Positions 1-6,891 of a stretch of DNA of 8,910 nucleotides are shown in pieces (position 1 is the stretch's first letter; each line of letters begins with the position of its first letter). Below the pieces are notes generated by a model. It was not told the DNA's origin. It did no database searches and was given only the letters and a program-made list of their open reading frames with translations. Source of the stretch: CAG-488 sp051881315 (lineage in GTDB: Bacteria; Bacillota; Clostridia; Oscillospirales; Acutalibacteraceae); contig JBJEPQ010000035.1 in assembly GCA_051881315.1 (NCBI GenBank), positions 1 through 8,910 on the forward strand, in the 5' to 3' direction. A program made the translations under genes and the position numbers.

Positions 1-1
1 A

Positions 2-358
2 AATGAAATACTGATGCAGTTCAGGGCGCAGAAAAAGACGGCTCAGGACATTTCCGTCAATGAGCCGATCGACACGGACAGCGAGGGAAATCCGCTGACG
101 CTGATGGATATTATTTCAACCGAGGACGAGATCGTTGAGGATATCTATAAGATGACAATGCTCAAAAAGCTTTCACGGGAAATCGAGAAAATGAAGGATC
201 CGAGAGAAAAATCAATAATAATGATGCGGTACGGTCTTGACGGTCAAAAGCCGATGACTCAGCTTGAGGTTTCAAAGAAGCTCAATATCTCCCGTTCATA
301 TGTCTCAAGAATTGAAAAGCGTGCCTTGAAAGAACTGCGGAAGTCATTGGAATCATAA
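2..358 (+). CDS. sigK: RNA polymerase sporulation sigma factor SigK, C-terminal part (5' end outside window)
   Basis: This is the 3' end of a sigma-70-family sporulation sigma factor. In Bacillus and Clostridium, SigK directs late mother-cell transcription during spore formation. The frame is open from the window edge: codons N-E-I-L lie before the first ATG at 14, and this matches the usual ENEEILM stretch in region 2/3, so the ATG is internal and the gene is truncated by the window. Visible blocks are the 'VNEPIDTDSEGNPLTLMDII' segment typical of SigK/SigE, the 'DPREKSIIMMRYGL' region 4.1 block, and a region 4.2 helix-turn-helix with 'ISRSYVSRIEKRALKEL'. The wording NPLTL and the absence of the SigE-type 'GTDD' block favour SigK over SigE or SigG. 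No convincing terminator follows the stop. The family is certain; the paralogue assignment is fairly sure. Confidence 0.8.
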   Translation, partial: NEILMQFRAQKKTAQDISVNEPIDTDSEGNPLTLMDIISTEDEIVEDIYKMTMLKKLSREIEKMKDPREKSIIMMRYGLDGQKPMTQLEVSKKLNISRSYVSRIEKRALKELRKSLES

Positions 359-398
359 CCTGATGTTTTTTGAAATTTAAAAATCCGGTTACAGCGAA

Positions 399-427
399 TT
401 GAATTGCAGATATATTTATGGTATAAT
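399..427 (+). promoter_or_regulatory. Sigma-A-type promoter of the GH130-DUF5131 unit
   Basis: A -35 box TTGAAT (399-404) and a perfect -10 box TATAAT (422-427) are separated by 17 bp. TG one base before the -10 gives an extended -10 element. Transcription would start near 434, giving a leader of about 50 nt before the ATG at 483. The TTG at 399 that could be taken as a start codon is the -35 box itself, which argues for the downstream start. Confidence 0.8.
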
Positions 428-482
428 TATTTTGTTAAGACTTACAACGGAAGCTAAAAAACTTTTTGAGGGAGCGAGCGGT

Positions 483-1433
483 ATGTCAAAAATCATAGGC
501 AAAAAAATCGACAACATTCCCTGGCAGGATAAGCCTGCGGGATACCGATATCCCGTGTGGAGATATGACGAAAACCCGATCATCACAAGGGATAATCTTT
601 TCTTTGCAAACAGTATTTTCAACTCTGCCGTAGTGCCTTACGGCAACGGCTTTGCAGGAGTTTTCAGAGTTGACACAAGAACACGGGATCAGGTGCTTGT
701 TACCGGCTTCAGCGATGACGCTGTCAACTGGAGGCTTACGGACAAATACATATTTGAGGGTTACGATCCCCGTCTGTGCGAAATCGAGGGTAAATACTAT
801 CTGACATGGGTTAAGCTCACACCGCACGGAACGGTTATCGGAATTGCATATACAACCGATTTTGAGGAATGGACTGAGCTTGAAGAAGCCTGCTATCCCG
901 TATCAAGAAACGGTGTTCTCTTCCCGAGAAAAATTAACGGTGAATATATGCTCCTTATCAGACCGTGCGACAGAGGTCACACTCCCTACGGCGATATTTT
1001 TCTTATGAGAAGCCGTGACCTTGAATACTGGGGCAAAAACAGGTTTGTAATGGGGCCTGTCAAAAACTGGGAGATGACAAAGGTCGGCGCAGGCCCTACC
1101 CCTATTGAAACTGACGAGGGCTGGCTGATGTTTTATCACGGAGTTATTACAAGCTGTAACGGTTTCTCTTACAGCATGGGTGCGGCAATACTTGACAAAG
1201 ATGAGCCGTGGAAAGTGCTTTACAGAGCGGACAGCTTCCTGCTCGGTCCTCATGAGATTTACGAATGTGTCGGTGATGTGCCGAATGTTGTGTTCCCTTG
1301 TTCCGCACTTGCCGACAGCGAAAGCGGAAAAATTGCAATCTATTACGGTGCGGCGGACACAAGCGTTGCGCTCGCATTCACAACCGTTGACGAGGTCGTT
1401 GACTACGTCAAGGCTCACAACTTAAAAGTATGA
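483..1433 (+). CDS. GH130 beta-1,4-mannooligosaccharide phosphorylase
   Basis: This 316-residue protein is a glycoside hydrolase family 130 phosphorylase. Enzymes of this family cleave the non-reducing terminal beta-1,4-mannosyl unit with phosphate, releasing alpha-mannose 1-phosphate in the cytoplasm. The five-bladed propeller repeats are recognisable, with the conserved 'GYDPRL' block at residues 93-98 (D95 is the likely proton-donor Asp). Candidate phosphate-binding residues follow in order: R149 in FPRK, R160 in LLIRPCD, K200 in MTKVGAGPTP, and H219 in FYHG; YYGAAD lies at 287-292. There is no signal peptide. The length fits the manno-oligosaccharide phosphorylase group (R. albus RaMP2 type) better than the longer mannosylglucose phosphorylases, but substrate is inferred. 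The start at 483 is chosen because GAGGGAG (468-474) lies 8 nt upstream; an extension to TTG 399 would run through the promoter. The stop overlaps the next gene by ATGA. Confidence 0.87.
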   Translation: MSKIIGKKIDNIPWQDKPAGYRYPVWRYDENPIITRDNLFFANSIFNSAVVPYGNGFAGVFRVDTRTRDQVLVTGFSDDAVNWRLTDKYIFEGYDPRLCEIEGKYYLTWVKLTPHGTVIGIAYTTDFEEWTELEEACYPVSRNGVLFPRKINGEYMLLIRPCDRGHTPYGDIFLMRSRDLEYWGKNRFVMGPVKNWEMTKVGAGPTPIETDEGWLMFYHGVITSCNGFSYSMGAAILDKDEPWKVLYRADSFLLGPHEIYECVGDVPNVVFPCSALADSESGKIAIYYGAADTSVALAFTTVDEVVDYVKAHNLKV

Positions 1434-2275
1434 GCGGTAAAGAAAGAATAAATGTATATGCAGACTGGAACCCTTGGCACGGCTGCACAAAAATCAGTCT
1501 GGGCTGTAAATATTGCTATGTTTACAGGCAGGACGAAATGTACGGGAGCACCGTTTCAAGCAGTCTGTGCAAGAAAAATCAGTCGTTCGATCTGCCCATA
1601 AAAAAGAAAAGAGACGGAACATACAAAATTCCGTCGGGCAAGATTGTTTTCACTTGTTTTACCTCTGATTTTCTGTTGGAGGACGCTGATGAGTGGCGTG
1701 ACGAATGTTGGAAAATGATTAAAGAGCGAAGCGACTGCTGGTTCTATTTTTTTACTAAACGAATTGACCGTTTTATGGATTGTATTCCCGATGACTGGGG
1801 TGACGGCTACGACAATGTTCTTGTCGGATGTACCGTTGAAAATCAGGACAGAGCCGATTTCAGACTTCCGATTTTTAAATCACTTCCGATTAAACACAAG
1901 TCGATAATCGCCTCTCCCCTGCTTGAGCATATTGACCTTTCAGCCTATCTTGACGAAACGGTTGAAGATGTTGCAACGGGCGGCGAATCGGGTGTTGAAG
2001 CAAGACCATGTGACTACGATTGGATACTCGATTTACGGTGGCAATGCGTTGAGAAAAATGTGCCTTTCCGCTTTCATCAGACGGGTGCTTATTTCAAAAA
2101 AGACGGCAAGCTGTACCGCATAAAAAGAGGTTATCAATTAGTTCAGGCAAGAAAGGCAAATATTGATTTCCGCATCGGAGAATATTTCATTCCCGACACC
2201 GCATATTACAAGAAAAGCCTTGCCGGAAATACCGACGAACCCGAGCAAATGAAAATAGACTGCATAGAAGAATAA
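1430..2275 (+). CDS. DUF5131 / phage Gp37-Gp68 family protein
   Basis: This 281-residue protein belongs to the DUF5131 (phage Gp37/Gp68) family, whose biochemical role I do not know. The N-terminal 'DWNPWHGCTKISLGCKYCY' block carries three cysteines, C19-x6-C26-x2-C29. They could hold a metal or Fe-S cluster in the manner of radical SAM proteins, though the spacing differs from the classical Cx3Cx2C. Other family signatures are FTKR (108-111), VGCTVENQ (132-139), the GGESG loop (184-188) followed by ARPCD (191-195), and FHQTG (215-219), where many relatives have an FKQWG-like sequence. The ATG overlaps the TGA of the phosphorylase in an ATGA junction and has no good Shine-Dalgarno sequence of its own, so translation is probably coupled. 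Family members are often found in phages, but no other phage gene is present here. Membership is confident; function is open. Confidence 0.82.
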   Translation: MSGKERINVYADWNPWHGCTKISLGCKYCYVYRQDEMYGSTVSSSLCKKNQSFDLPIKKKRDGTYKIPSGKIVFTCFTSDFLLEDADEWRDECWKMIKERSDCWFYFFTKRIDRFMDCIPDDWGDGYDNVLVGCTVENQDRADFRLPIFKSLPIKHKSIIASPLLEHIDLSAYLDETVEDVATGGESGVEARPCDYDWILDLRWQCVEKNVPFRFHQTGAYFKKDGKLYRIKRGYQLVQARKANIDFRIGEYFIPDTAYYKKSLAGNTDEPEQMKIDCIEE

Positions 2276-2315
2276 ATTCTCAAATACAAATCAATTAGCA
2301 AAAAAGAATATAAAC

Positions 2316-2367
2316 AGAAGCATCCGCTTACGGCAGAAAAAATCACCGCAGCAGGATGCTTTTCTTT
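2316..2367 (+). terminator. Terminator after the GH130-DUF5131 unit
   Basis: An inverted repeat pairs AAGCATCC (2318-2325) with GGATGCTT (2354-2361), extendable outward by G-T and A-T pairs. The loop is long (28 nt) and may fold further through CGG/CCG. The right arm runs into TTCTTT. The position, about 40 bp after the stop codon, and the T-rich tail fit an intrinsic terminator. Confidence 0.65.
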
Positions 2368-2390
2368 GTGTATAACAATGTCAAAATTGC

Positions 2391-2420
2391 TTGACAGGAC
2401 TTGTCGGTGTAATGTAAAAT
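2391..2420 (+). promoter_or_regulatory. Sigma-A-type promoter of the methyltransferase gene
   Basis: A perfect -35 TTGACA (2391-2396) is followed after 18 bp by TAAAAT (2415-2420). A short inverted repeat GACA/TGTC (2393-2396, 2402-2405) sits just downstream of the -35 box and might be an operator. AGGGG at 2437-2441 is the ribosome binding site, 7 nt before the ATG at 2449. Confidence 0.7.
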
Positions 2421-2448
2421 TAAACTAACAGAAAACAGGGGTATCTGA

Positions 2449-3237
2449 ATGAAAACTGATATATTAAAACAAAATGAAAAAAGCTGGAATGCATTGGCCG
2501 AAGATTTCTTCGGCGTAACCGCTTTGCCTGTACTCGGCTGTTCAATTCCGAAAGAAGATGAGCTTCACCTTTTCCCCGATCTTAACGGCAAGACTGTATT
2601 TGAAATGGGTTGCGGAAGCGGTCATTCTCTCAAATGGTGCGCAGAACACGGTGCAAAAGAGCTGTTCGGTCTTGATATTTCCAAGGAGCAGCTTAAAGCA
2701 GCAAATAAATTACTTGGCGAAAACGGATACTCATGCACACTTTTTCGTCAACCTATGGAGGATAACACTAACATTCCTAAAAACTATTTTGATGTTGTGT
2801 ATTCAATCTATGCAATCGGGTGGACTACCAACCTTGAGAAAACAATAAGTAATGCGGCATCTTATCTGAAACAAGGCGGCATATACATTTTCTCTTGGGA
2901 TCATCCACTTCTGCATTGCGTTGATTTGGAAAGCGTTGTGTTGTCGGGCGGTAACAGAACAGTTGCAACCAAAGAACGAATTATTTTCAGCGGCAACTAT
3001 CTCTAAGAAGATTATTACACTTTCGAGAAATACGGTAATCCTCTCACTCTACAAAATCGTAAGCTTTCAACATATATCAACACCCTTGCTGATGCGGGCT
3101 TTGCAGTTGAAAGAGTGGTTGAAGGAACAAGCGAAACCGTTCTTGAAAAATCAGCAGACTTCAGTTCAGGTTACTATGCCGATTTCAAAGCGAAACATTT
3201 TCCGTTGTCGATTGTGATTAAAGCGAGAAAACTATAA
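2449..3237 (+). pseudogene. Class I SAM-dependent methyltransferase interrupted by an in-frame stop
   Basis: The open frame from 2449 gives 185 residues of a Rossmann-fold methyltransferase and then meets TAA at 3004-3006. The same frame continues without shift for 76 more sense codons (beginning EDYYTFEKYGNPL, ending HFPLSIVIKARKL) to a normal TAA at 3235-3237. The total length of about 262 codons fits a complete small-molecule class I methyltransferase. SAM motif I is FEMGCGSGHS (51-60), the acidic post-I loop is FGLDIS (73-78), and motif II/III lies around FDVVYSIYAIGW (114-125). The downstream part has no credible start codon or ribosome binding site, so it is not a separate gene. The methyl acceptor cannot be told. 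A single base change (for example AAA or CAA to TAA) explains the break; sequencing error or readthrough remain possible. Promoter, ribosome binding site and terminator are intact, suggesting a recent lesion. Confidence 0.75.
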
Positions 3238-3299
3238 AAAGATTGTGAATACTCCTTTATTCAAAACATAAAAATATTTTATTCATGTTCATAAACAAT

Positions 3300-3336
3300 A
3301 AGAACCGAGCTTTCATTTTAAACTCGGTTCTTTTAT
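3300..3336 (+). terminator. Intrinsic terminator after the methyltransferase
   Basis: A 10-bp stem AAGAACCGAG (3300-3309) / CTCGGTTCTT (3323-3332) with a 13-nt loop is followed by TTTATA. It lies about 60 bp after the final stop codon. The left flank is A/T-rich, so it may also work in the reverse direction. Confidence 0.85.
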
Positions 3337-3354
3337 ATGTATCAATATCCCATA

Positions 3355-3379
3355 ATTATTGGTTTTGTAAACAAATAAT
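3355..3379. repeat. AT-rich interrupted palindrome in the 3337-3546 spacer
   Basis: The arms ATTATT (3355-3360) and AATAAT (3374-3379) enclose a second pair GTTT (3362-3365) and AAAC (3369-3372), with one mismatched pair between them and a 3-nt centre. It could be an operator or chance symmetry in AT-rich DNA. The remainder of the spacer from 3337 to 3546 is strongly A/T-rich and shows no coding frame, RNA gene or other repeat that I can support. Confidence 0.3.
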
Positions 3380-3546
3380 CATTTGAAAAATTATAATTAA
3401 TTTTTACCTCTTTTGCCATAGCTTTTAAAAACAATAAAAGTGCCTCAATAATAAGAATAGAATTTTTTCATTTTAACATATTCGTATAAAATCTTCAACA
3501 AAAATTTAAGAATATAATAATATTTCACAAATAATATCATTTTAAA

Positions 3547-3575
3547 TTGATTTTTCGCCGATATAATGATATTAT
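3547..3575 (+). promoter_or_regulatory. Candidate promoter of the alpha/beta hydrolase gene
   Basis: TTGATT (3547-3552) and TATTAT (3570-3575) are spaced by 17 bp. A perfect TATAAT (3562-3567) overlaps this region but lacks a good -35 box at the right distance. Transcription would start near 3582, leaving a leader of about 25 nt that contains the ribosome binding site GAGG (3596-3599). Confidence 0.55.
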
Positions 3576-3606
3576 CTTGACATAAAGCTTGAAACGAGGC
3601 AGAAAT

Positions 3607-4920
3607 ATGGAACAGAAATACACTCCGTGTATCATTATCCCCGGTATAGGTCAGTCGAAGATCGAGTTGCTTGACGACAACGGAAAAAAGCTAAAAATGG
3701 CTTGGCAGCTTGACATCGACACCGATTCAATAGTCGGAAAGCTGAAATATCCGTTCATCAGATCCGTTATTCTCAGAAGCGATCTCGGACTTTCAAAGAA
3801 AATGGCTTCAATCGTGTCGGAAATTGTCGATCCGGTAGCTACAAACGATGACGGCACGATGAAAAATCCTATCCGTGTAGTTGACTATCCGCAAAGCATT
3901 GCAGACTGCACCGAGGATGAGCGGAATTACATATACCGTATGGTGCCGATGCAAAGGCTCGGTAAAATAATCGGAGAAGATAAGCTCTACTTCTTTTCGT
4001 ACAACTCTTTCGGCGAGCCTTACGAAACGGCGGCGATGCTCAACAATTTTATTCAAAAGGTGAAAAAAGAGCATAACTGCGACAAGGTCAATCTTGTTCC
4101 GGTCAGCATGGGCGGTGCCGTATCTATCGCTTATTTCGACGCATACGGCCATCAGAACGATATTAAAAGGGTTATGTATTTCGTCGCCGCATTACAGGGT
4201 ACTCCAGTAATCTCCGACCTGATGAAGCTGAATATCAATCCCGACAAGGCAATCTCGCTCATCGAATTTCTGTTTCCGAGAAAAGTTTCCGAAATGCTCA
4301 AAAAAATCCTCTCTCTTTTGCCTCGAAAAGTCAGCAATGAAATGATGCTCAGCGCAATGAAGGGGCTTGTTGATACCGCAATTATACATTGCCCGTCGCT
4401 GTGGAGTACAATACCGCCGACGGAATACGAAGCACTTGCCGAAAAAAATCTCAGCGAAGAAAAATACGCTGTTCTGAGATCAAAAACCGACCGCTTCTAT
4501 AAGGCGCAGAAAAAGTTCCCCGAACAGATGATGCAGTTAAAATCCAAGGGAGTCGATTTCTTCGCCGTTGTCGGTTACAATCTTCAGCTCTTACCCATTG
4601 CCGCCGCCGACACAGTCAGCTCAGATTCTATGATAAATGTTGAATCCGCCTCAATGGGTGCGACTGCCGCTCCTCTCGGTCAAAAACTCGGTAAAGAGCC
4701 GGACGGCGATTTCATTTCACCCGACGGAACGGTTGACGCTTCGACAAGCCTTTTGCCCGACAGGGTGTGGTATTTCAGAAATCAACAGCACGATAACACC
4801 GCCTATAACGACACGGCGCTTGAGATCGCTTCAAAGGTACTTTCCGACGACTGCTTCACTTCTGTCTATTCCGACAAGTCACTCCCCCGTTACGGAAACG
4901 CACAGGACAACAGAAGATAA
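3607..4920 (+). CDS. LCAT/lipase-like alpha/beta hydrolase, cytoplasmic
   Basis: This 437-residue protein appears to be an alpha/beta hydrolase related to the lecithin:cholesterol acyltransferase/lipase group; an esterase or acyltransferase on a lipid-like substrate is plausible but not shown. The N-terminal 'IIIPGIGQSKIEL' (9-21) resembles the oxyanion strand of LCAT-type enzymes. The nucleophile elbow is PVSMGG, with S167 as candidate nucleophile and Pro in place of the first Gly of GxSxG. The candidate acid is D373 in SPDGTVD and the candidate base is H395 in QQHDNTAYND near the C-terminus. About 120 residues between (roughly 205-320) form a helical insertion or lid. There is no signal peptide or membrane segment. 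The ATG at 3607 is preferred over the TTG at 3589, because GAGG (3596-3599) stands 7 nt before it. It is transcribed alone and ends 15 bp from a convergent small gene. Confidence 0.7.
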   Translation: MEQKYTPCIIIPGIGQSKIELLDDNGKKLKMAWQLDIDTDSIVGKLKYPFIRSVILRSDLGLSKKMASIVSEIVDPVATNDDGTMKNPIRVVDYPQSIADCTEDERNYIYRMVPMQRLGKIIGEDKLYFFSYNSFGEPYETAAMLNNFIQKVKKEHNCDKVNLVPVSMGGAVSIAYFDAYGHQNDIKRVMYFVAALQGTPVISDLMKLNINPDKAISLIEFLFPRKVSEMLKKILSLLPRKVSNEMMLSAMKGLVDTAIIHCPSLWSTIPPTEYEALAEKNLSEEKYAVLRSKTDRFYKAQKKFPEQMMQLKSKGVDFFAVVGYNLQLLPIAAADTVSSDSMINVESASMGATAAPLGQKLGKEPDGDFISPDGTVDASTSLLPDRVWYFRNQQHDNTAYNDTALEIASKVLSDDCFTSVYSDKSLPRYGNAQDNRR

Positions 4921-4935
4921 TTTTTGAGTCTGACA

Positions 4936-5127
4936 TCATTTGCCCGACACCGATCTGATAACCGAATCTATCAGTTCTTCCTTTTGCTTTGAGGAACAGT
5001 TGAGTTTGCTTACCGTCTGTTTCACCGTTTCGGCGTGGACATCGGCAACTCTCTGAGCCAGTTCACGCTTACCTTCCTCTGTTTTTGGATAATATACAAT
5101 CAAGTTGATCGGAACACATTTCTTCAC
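4936..5127 (-). CDS. Small unknown protein
   Basis: I do not recognise a named family. The 63-residue product begins MKKCVPINLIVYYPKTEEGK, with one short hydrophobic strand (about residues 5-12) and then a highly charged, probably helical remainder containing KRELAQRVADVHAETVKQTV. The strand-plus-helices layout suggests a compact soluble protein rather than a membrane peptide. Start choice: the strong AAGGAGG (5145-5139) overlaps the GTG at 5139, leaving no room for a ribosome there, whereas the in-frame GTG at 5127 stands 11 nt downstream. A 67-residue version from 5139 is the alternative. The good ribosome binding site, plausible promoter and protein-like composition support a real gene. 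It converges on the alpha/beta hydrolase with 15 bp between the stops. Confidence 0.6.
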   Translation of the reverse strand: MKKCVPINLIVYYPKTEEGKRELAQRVADVHAETVKQTVSKLNCSSKQKEELIDSVIRSVSGK

Positions 5128-5157
5128 GATGCCACGCACCTCCTTGGTTACTAAATT

Positions 5158-5187
5158 TTTATAAAAATAATTATTCCTTTATTCCAA
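5158..5187 (-). promoter_or_regulatory. Candidate promoter of the small minus-strand gene
   Basis: Read on the minus strand, TTGGAA (5187-5182) and TATAAA (5163-5158) are spaced by 18 bp. Transcription would begin around 5151, just before the ribosome binding site at 5145-5139, so the leader would be very short. The surroundings are so A/T-rich that chance matches are likely. From 5188 to 5347 I see no gene or other supported element. Confidence 0.35.
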
Positions 5188-5347
5188 ATGAATTGTAAAA
5201 ATGGAGCTCAAGTTCGATTTTTGTTCTATATTTTTTGCGGACTTCAAAGAATAAAGCTAATATTCAATTAAAAAAATAAAAGAAACACTTACGGATACTC
5301 AAACTTCAACAGATTCAGAAAACGCATTTTACATATATTTTTCATAA

Positions 5348-5381
5348 TTAAAGGCAGCGACTTTCCTGCCACTGCCTTTAA
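5348..5381 (-). terminator. Hairpin, possible terminator of the PHP operon
   Basis: A perfect 10-bp inverted repeat TTAAAGGCAG (5348-5357) / CTGCCTTTAA (5372-5381) encloses 14 nt. On the minus strand the right arm ends in TTTAATTAT, a modest T-rich tail, which fits termination of the operon about 115 bp after its last stop. A smaller hairpin, GGGG (5397-5400) with CCCC (5407-5410), lies beside it. Confidence 0.45.
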
Positions 5382-5439
5382 CCCTTTTCATCTTTCGGGG
5401 TTTTTACCCCAACTATTGACATAGAGCCTTAATTTTTTT

Positions 5440-5469
5440 AAGCCGTGAGGGCGGTTGCTCTCACGGCTT
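5440..5469 (-). terminator. Strong GC-rich hairpin at the 3' end of the PHP operon
   Basis: The stem AAGCCGTGAG (5440-5449) / CTCACGGCTT (5460-5469) is perfect for 10 bp and extends inward by G-T and G-C pairs to a 6-nt loop. It starts 26 bp after the stop of the distal PHP gene. On the minus strand it is followed by A, not T, so as an intrinsic terminator it is atypical. It may protect the mRNA 3' end, or serve plus-strand transcripts, where an 8-T run follows after a gap of about 12 bp. Confidence 0.45.
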
Positions 5470-5495
5470 GGAGTTTGATTATTTTTTTTATTTGA

Positions 5496-6872
5496 TTATT
5501 TAATCTTATTCTTTACTGCAATAACGATTTCCTGGATAATCGTCCATGCCTTTGTACCCTTAATCTTGATAAACAGATTATGGAGCATTGCACAAAGTCC
5601 CTTGCTTTCGGAGAACTCAAGCGGCTCGCTACCGTCGTCGATAATAAGAGCCTGTGAAAGGCACATTCCGCCCTCACCCTTGAGCTCAACTCTGACATAC
5701 TCAAAGTCCTCGACGCCCTCGATATCATCAAGATCAAGCGTTACCGCATTGTTTCCGATAGCCTGCTTTGCAACGACCTTGCCGTTTGCTATGAACTGAA
5801 TTTCCTGAGCGTCAGTTGCGCGGGCAGTGATCTCATGACCGTCTACCGAAAGCTCGGTGAACATAGGATACGGAATACCGGAGCCTCTTGTGTCAAATTC
5901 CTCTGCAGGACCGATTTCAAAGTTATTGCCTCTGAGTGCTCTTGTAATCGCAAAGAAAGCACCGTTCTGCATTGTTTCTTTGATATTGTCAACGGTGTTT
6001 TCTTCCATCATAAATACGCTGAAAGAGCTGTCGCAGTTAATCAGAGAATGTGCGTCGGTGTTGCTGAAACCGATAACATTTTTGCCGTAGGGCAAGCAGT
6101 ACATAAGAAGATTATCCCAAAGGATCCTGTCATAGCCCGTTGTACCGTTTCTTTCGTTAAGAACCTCAATTCCGAGGCAGGTGTCGTATTTCAGGAGAAG
6201 GTCGCCGAAGAACTTGATGTTGTCGGGATCATTTACAGCCTCGGGATTGGCGTTTGTTTCAAGCCAGTCACCGGGATGGTTGATATGAGAAAGTCCGCCG
6301 TTGTCCTGTACGAACTTTATAGCCTTCTCGTATCCTGCTTCATTTTCAAGACCGCCGAAGCCGTTGCCGACATTGGAGGGAAGGAAAAATCCGTTGACAT
6401 GGTTCTTGCTGAGAGAAAGGTTGTTAAGCTCATTTCCACCCATCACGTTGACCATTTTTCTGCCTCTGTTGTTGTATGTGCCTGTCGTGATAGCCTCGTT
6501 TTCCTCATCGGTAAGGTGAGCAACCTTGTTGCCGAGGATCTCCTGATAAGAATAAAGAAGCTGGATGTCGGGCTCCTTGTTCCACTCAACACCTGTTACG
6601 GCATGGTCGGTATTCGCAAGGAAATCATAGCCGAGGTTGTAATATTCCTTAACCATAGAAGCAAGGTCGATATCGGAATCGCTGTATGTCGTATGGGAGT
6701 GGAGGTTGCCCCTGTAAGCACCCCAAGCGTTTTCACCGCTCCAGACAACGTCGGCATAGGGTGATTTGATCGTGTAGTCTGCCGCGCTGTTTGCGCTTGC
6801 GCCCATAACTCCTACGGAAGAAATCATGACGGCGCTCATAAATATGCTGATAACTTTTTTGAATTTGTTCAT
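5496..6872 (-). CDS. Exported PHP-domain metallohydrolase, distal paralogue (CehA/McbA-like)
   Basis: This 458-residue protein is an exported hydrolase of the PHP superfamily, whose members use a two- or three-metal site to cleave phosphoesters or other esters. A Sec signal peptide is clear: K4-K6, a hydrophobic core to about residue 22, and GASA before a likely cut after A27. The PHP metal ligands are H58 and H60 in NLHSHTTYSD, D65, D89-H90 in NTDHAV, E148 in GGNELN, H196/H199 in LSHINHPG, E236 in GIEVLNE, and D273/H275 in NTDAHS. The site looks complete. A beta-sandwich-like region (about 338-412) follows, then a cationic amphipathic tail ending in EIVIAVKNKIK. GGAGG (6884-6880) lies 7 nt before the ATG, and the gene starts only 19 bp after its paralogue's stop, so they share an operon. 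The closest named family appears to be CehA/McbA-type secreted PHP proteins; the substrate is unknown. Confidence 0.8.
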   Translation of the reverse strand: MNKFKKVISIFMSAVMISSVGVMGASANSAADYTIKSPYADVVWSGENAWGAYRGNLHSHTTYSDSDIDLASMVKEYYNLGYDFLANTDHAVTGVEWNKEPDIQLLYSYQEILGNKVAHLTDEENEAITTGTYNNRGRKMVNVMGGNELNNLSLSKNHVNGFFLPSNVGNGFGGLENEAGYEKAIKFVQDNGGLSHINHPGDWLETNANPEAVNDPDNIKFFGDLLLKYDTCLGIEVLNERNGTTGYDRILWDNLLMYCLPYGKNVIGFSNTDAHSLINCDSSFSVFMMEENTVDNIKETMQNGAFFAITRALRGNNFEIGPAEEFDTRGSGIPYPMFTELSVDGHEITARATDAQEIQFIANGKVVAKQAIGNNAVTLDLDDIEGVEDFEYVRVELKGEGGMCLSQALIIDDGSEPLEFSESKGLCAMLHNLFIKIKGTKAWTIIQEIVIAVKNKIK

Positions 6873-6891
6873 TTCTTAACCTCCGAAATAA

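Noticed and set aside
486..1418. Open frames on the minus strand across the GH130 gene
   Set aside because: They mirror a well-supported GH130 coding sequence, and their products look like nothing known.
2921..3217. A 98-codon frame overlapping the methyltransferase break
   Set aside because: It is in another frame. The true methyltransferase frame continues past the stop with family-like sequence, so this is a shadow.
3577..3582. A perfect TTGACA just before the alpha/beta hydrolase
   Set aside because: No -10 box can fit between it and the start at 3607 at a workable distance, so it is unlikely to be the -35 box of this gene.
5835..6764. A 309-codon open frame on the plus strand
   Set aside because: It lies wholly antisense to the PHP gene at 5496-6872, which has a signal peptide, metal-site motifs and a ribosome binding site. 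The antisense frame has no recognisable domain or ribosome binding site.
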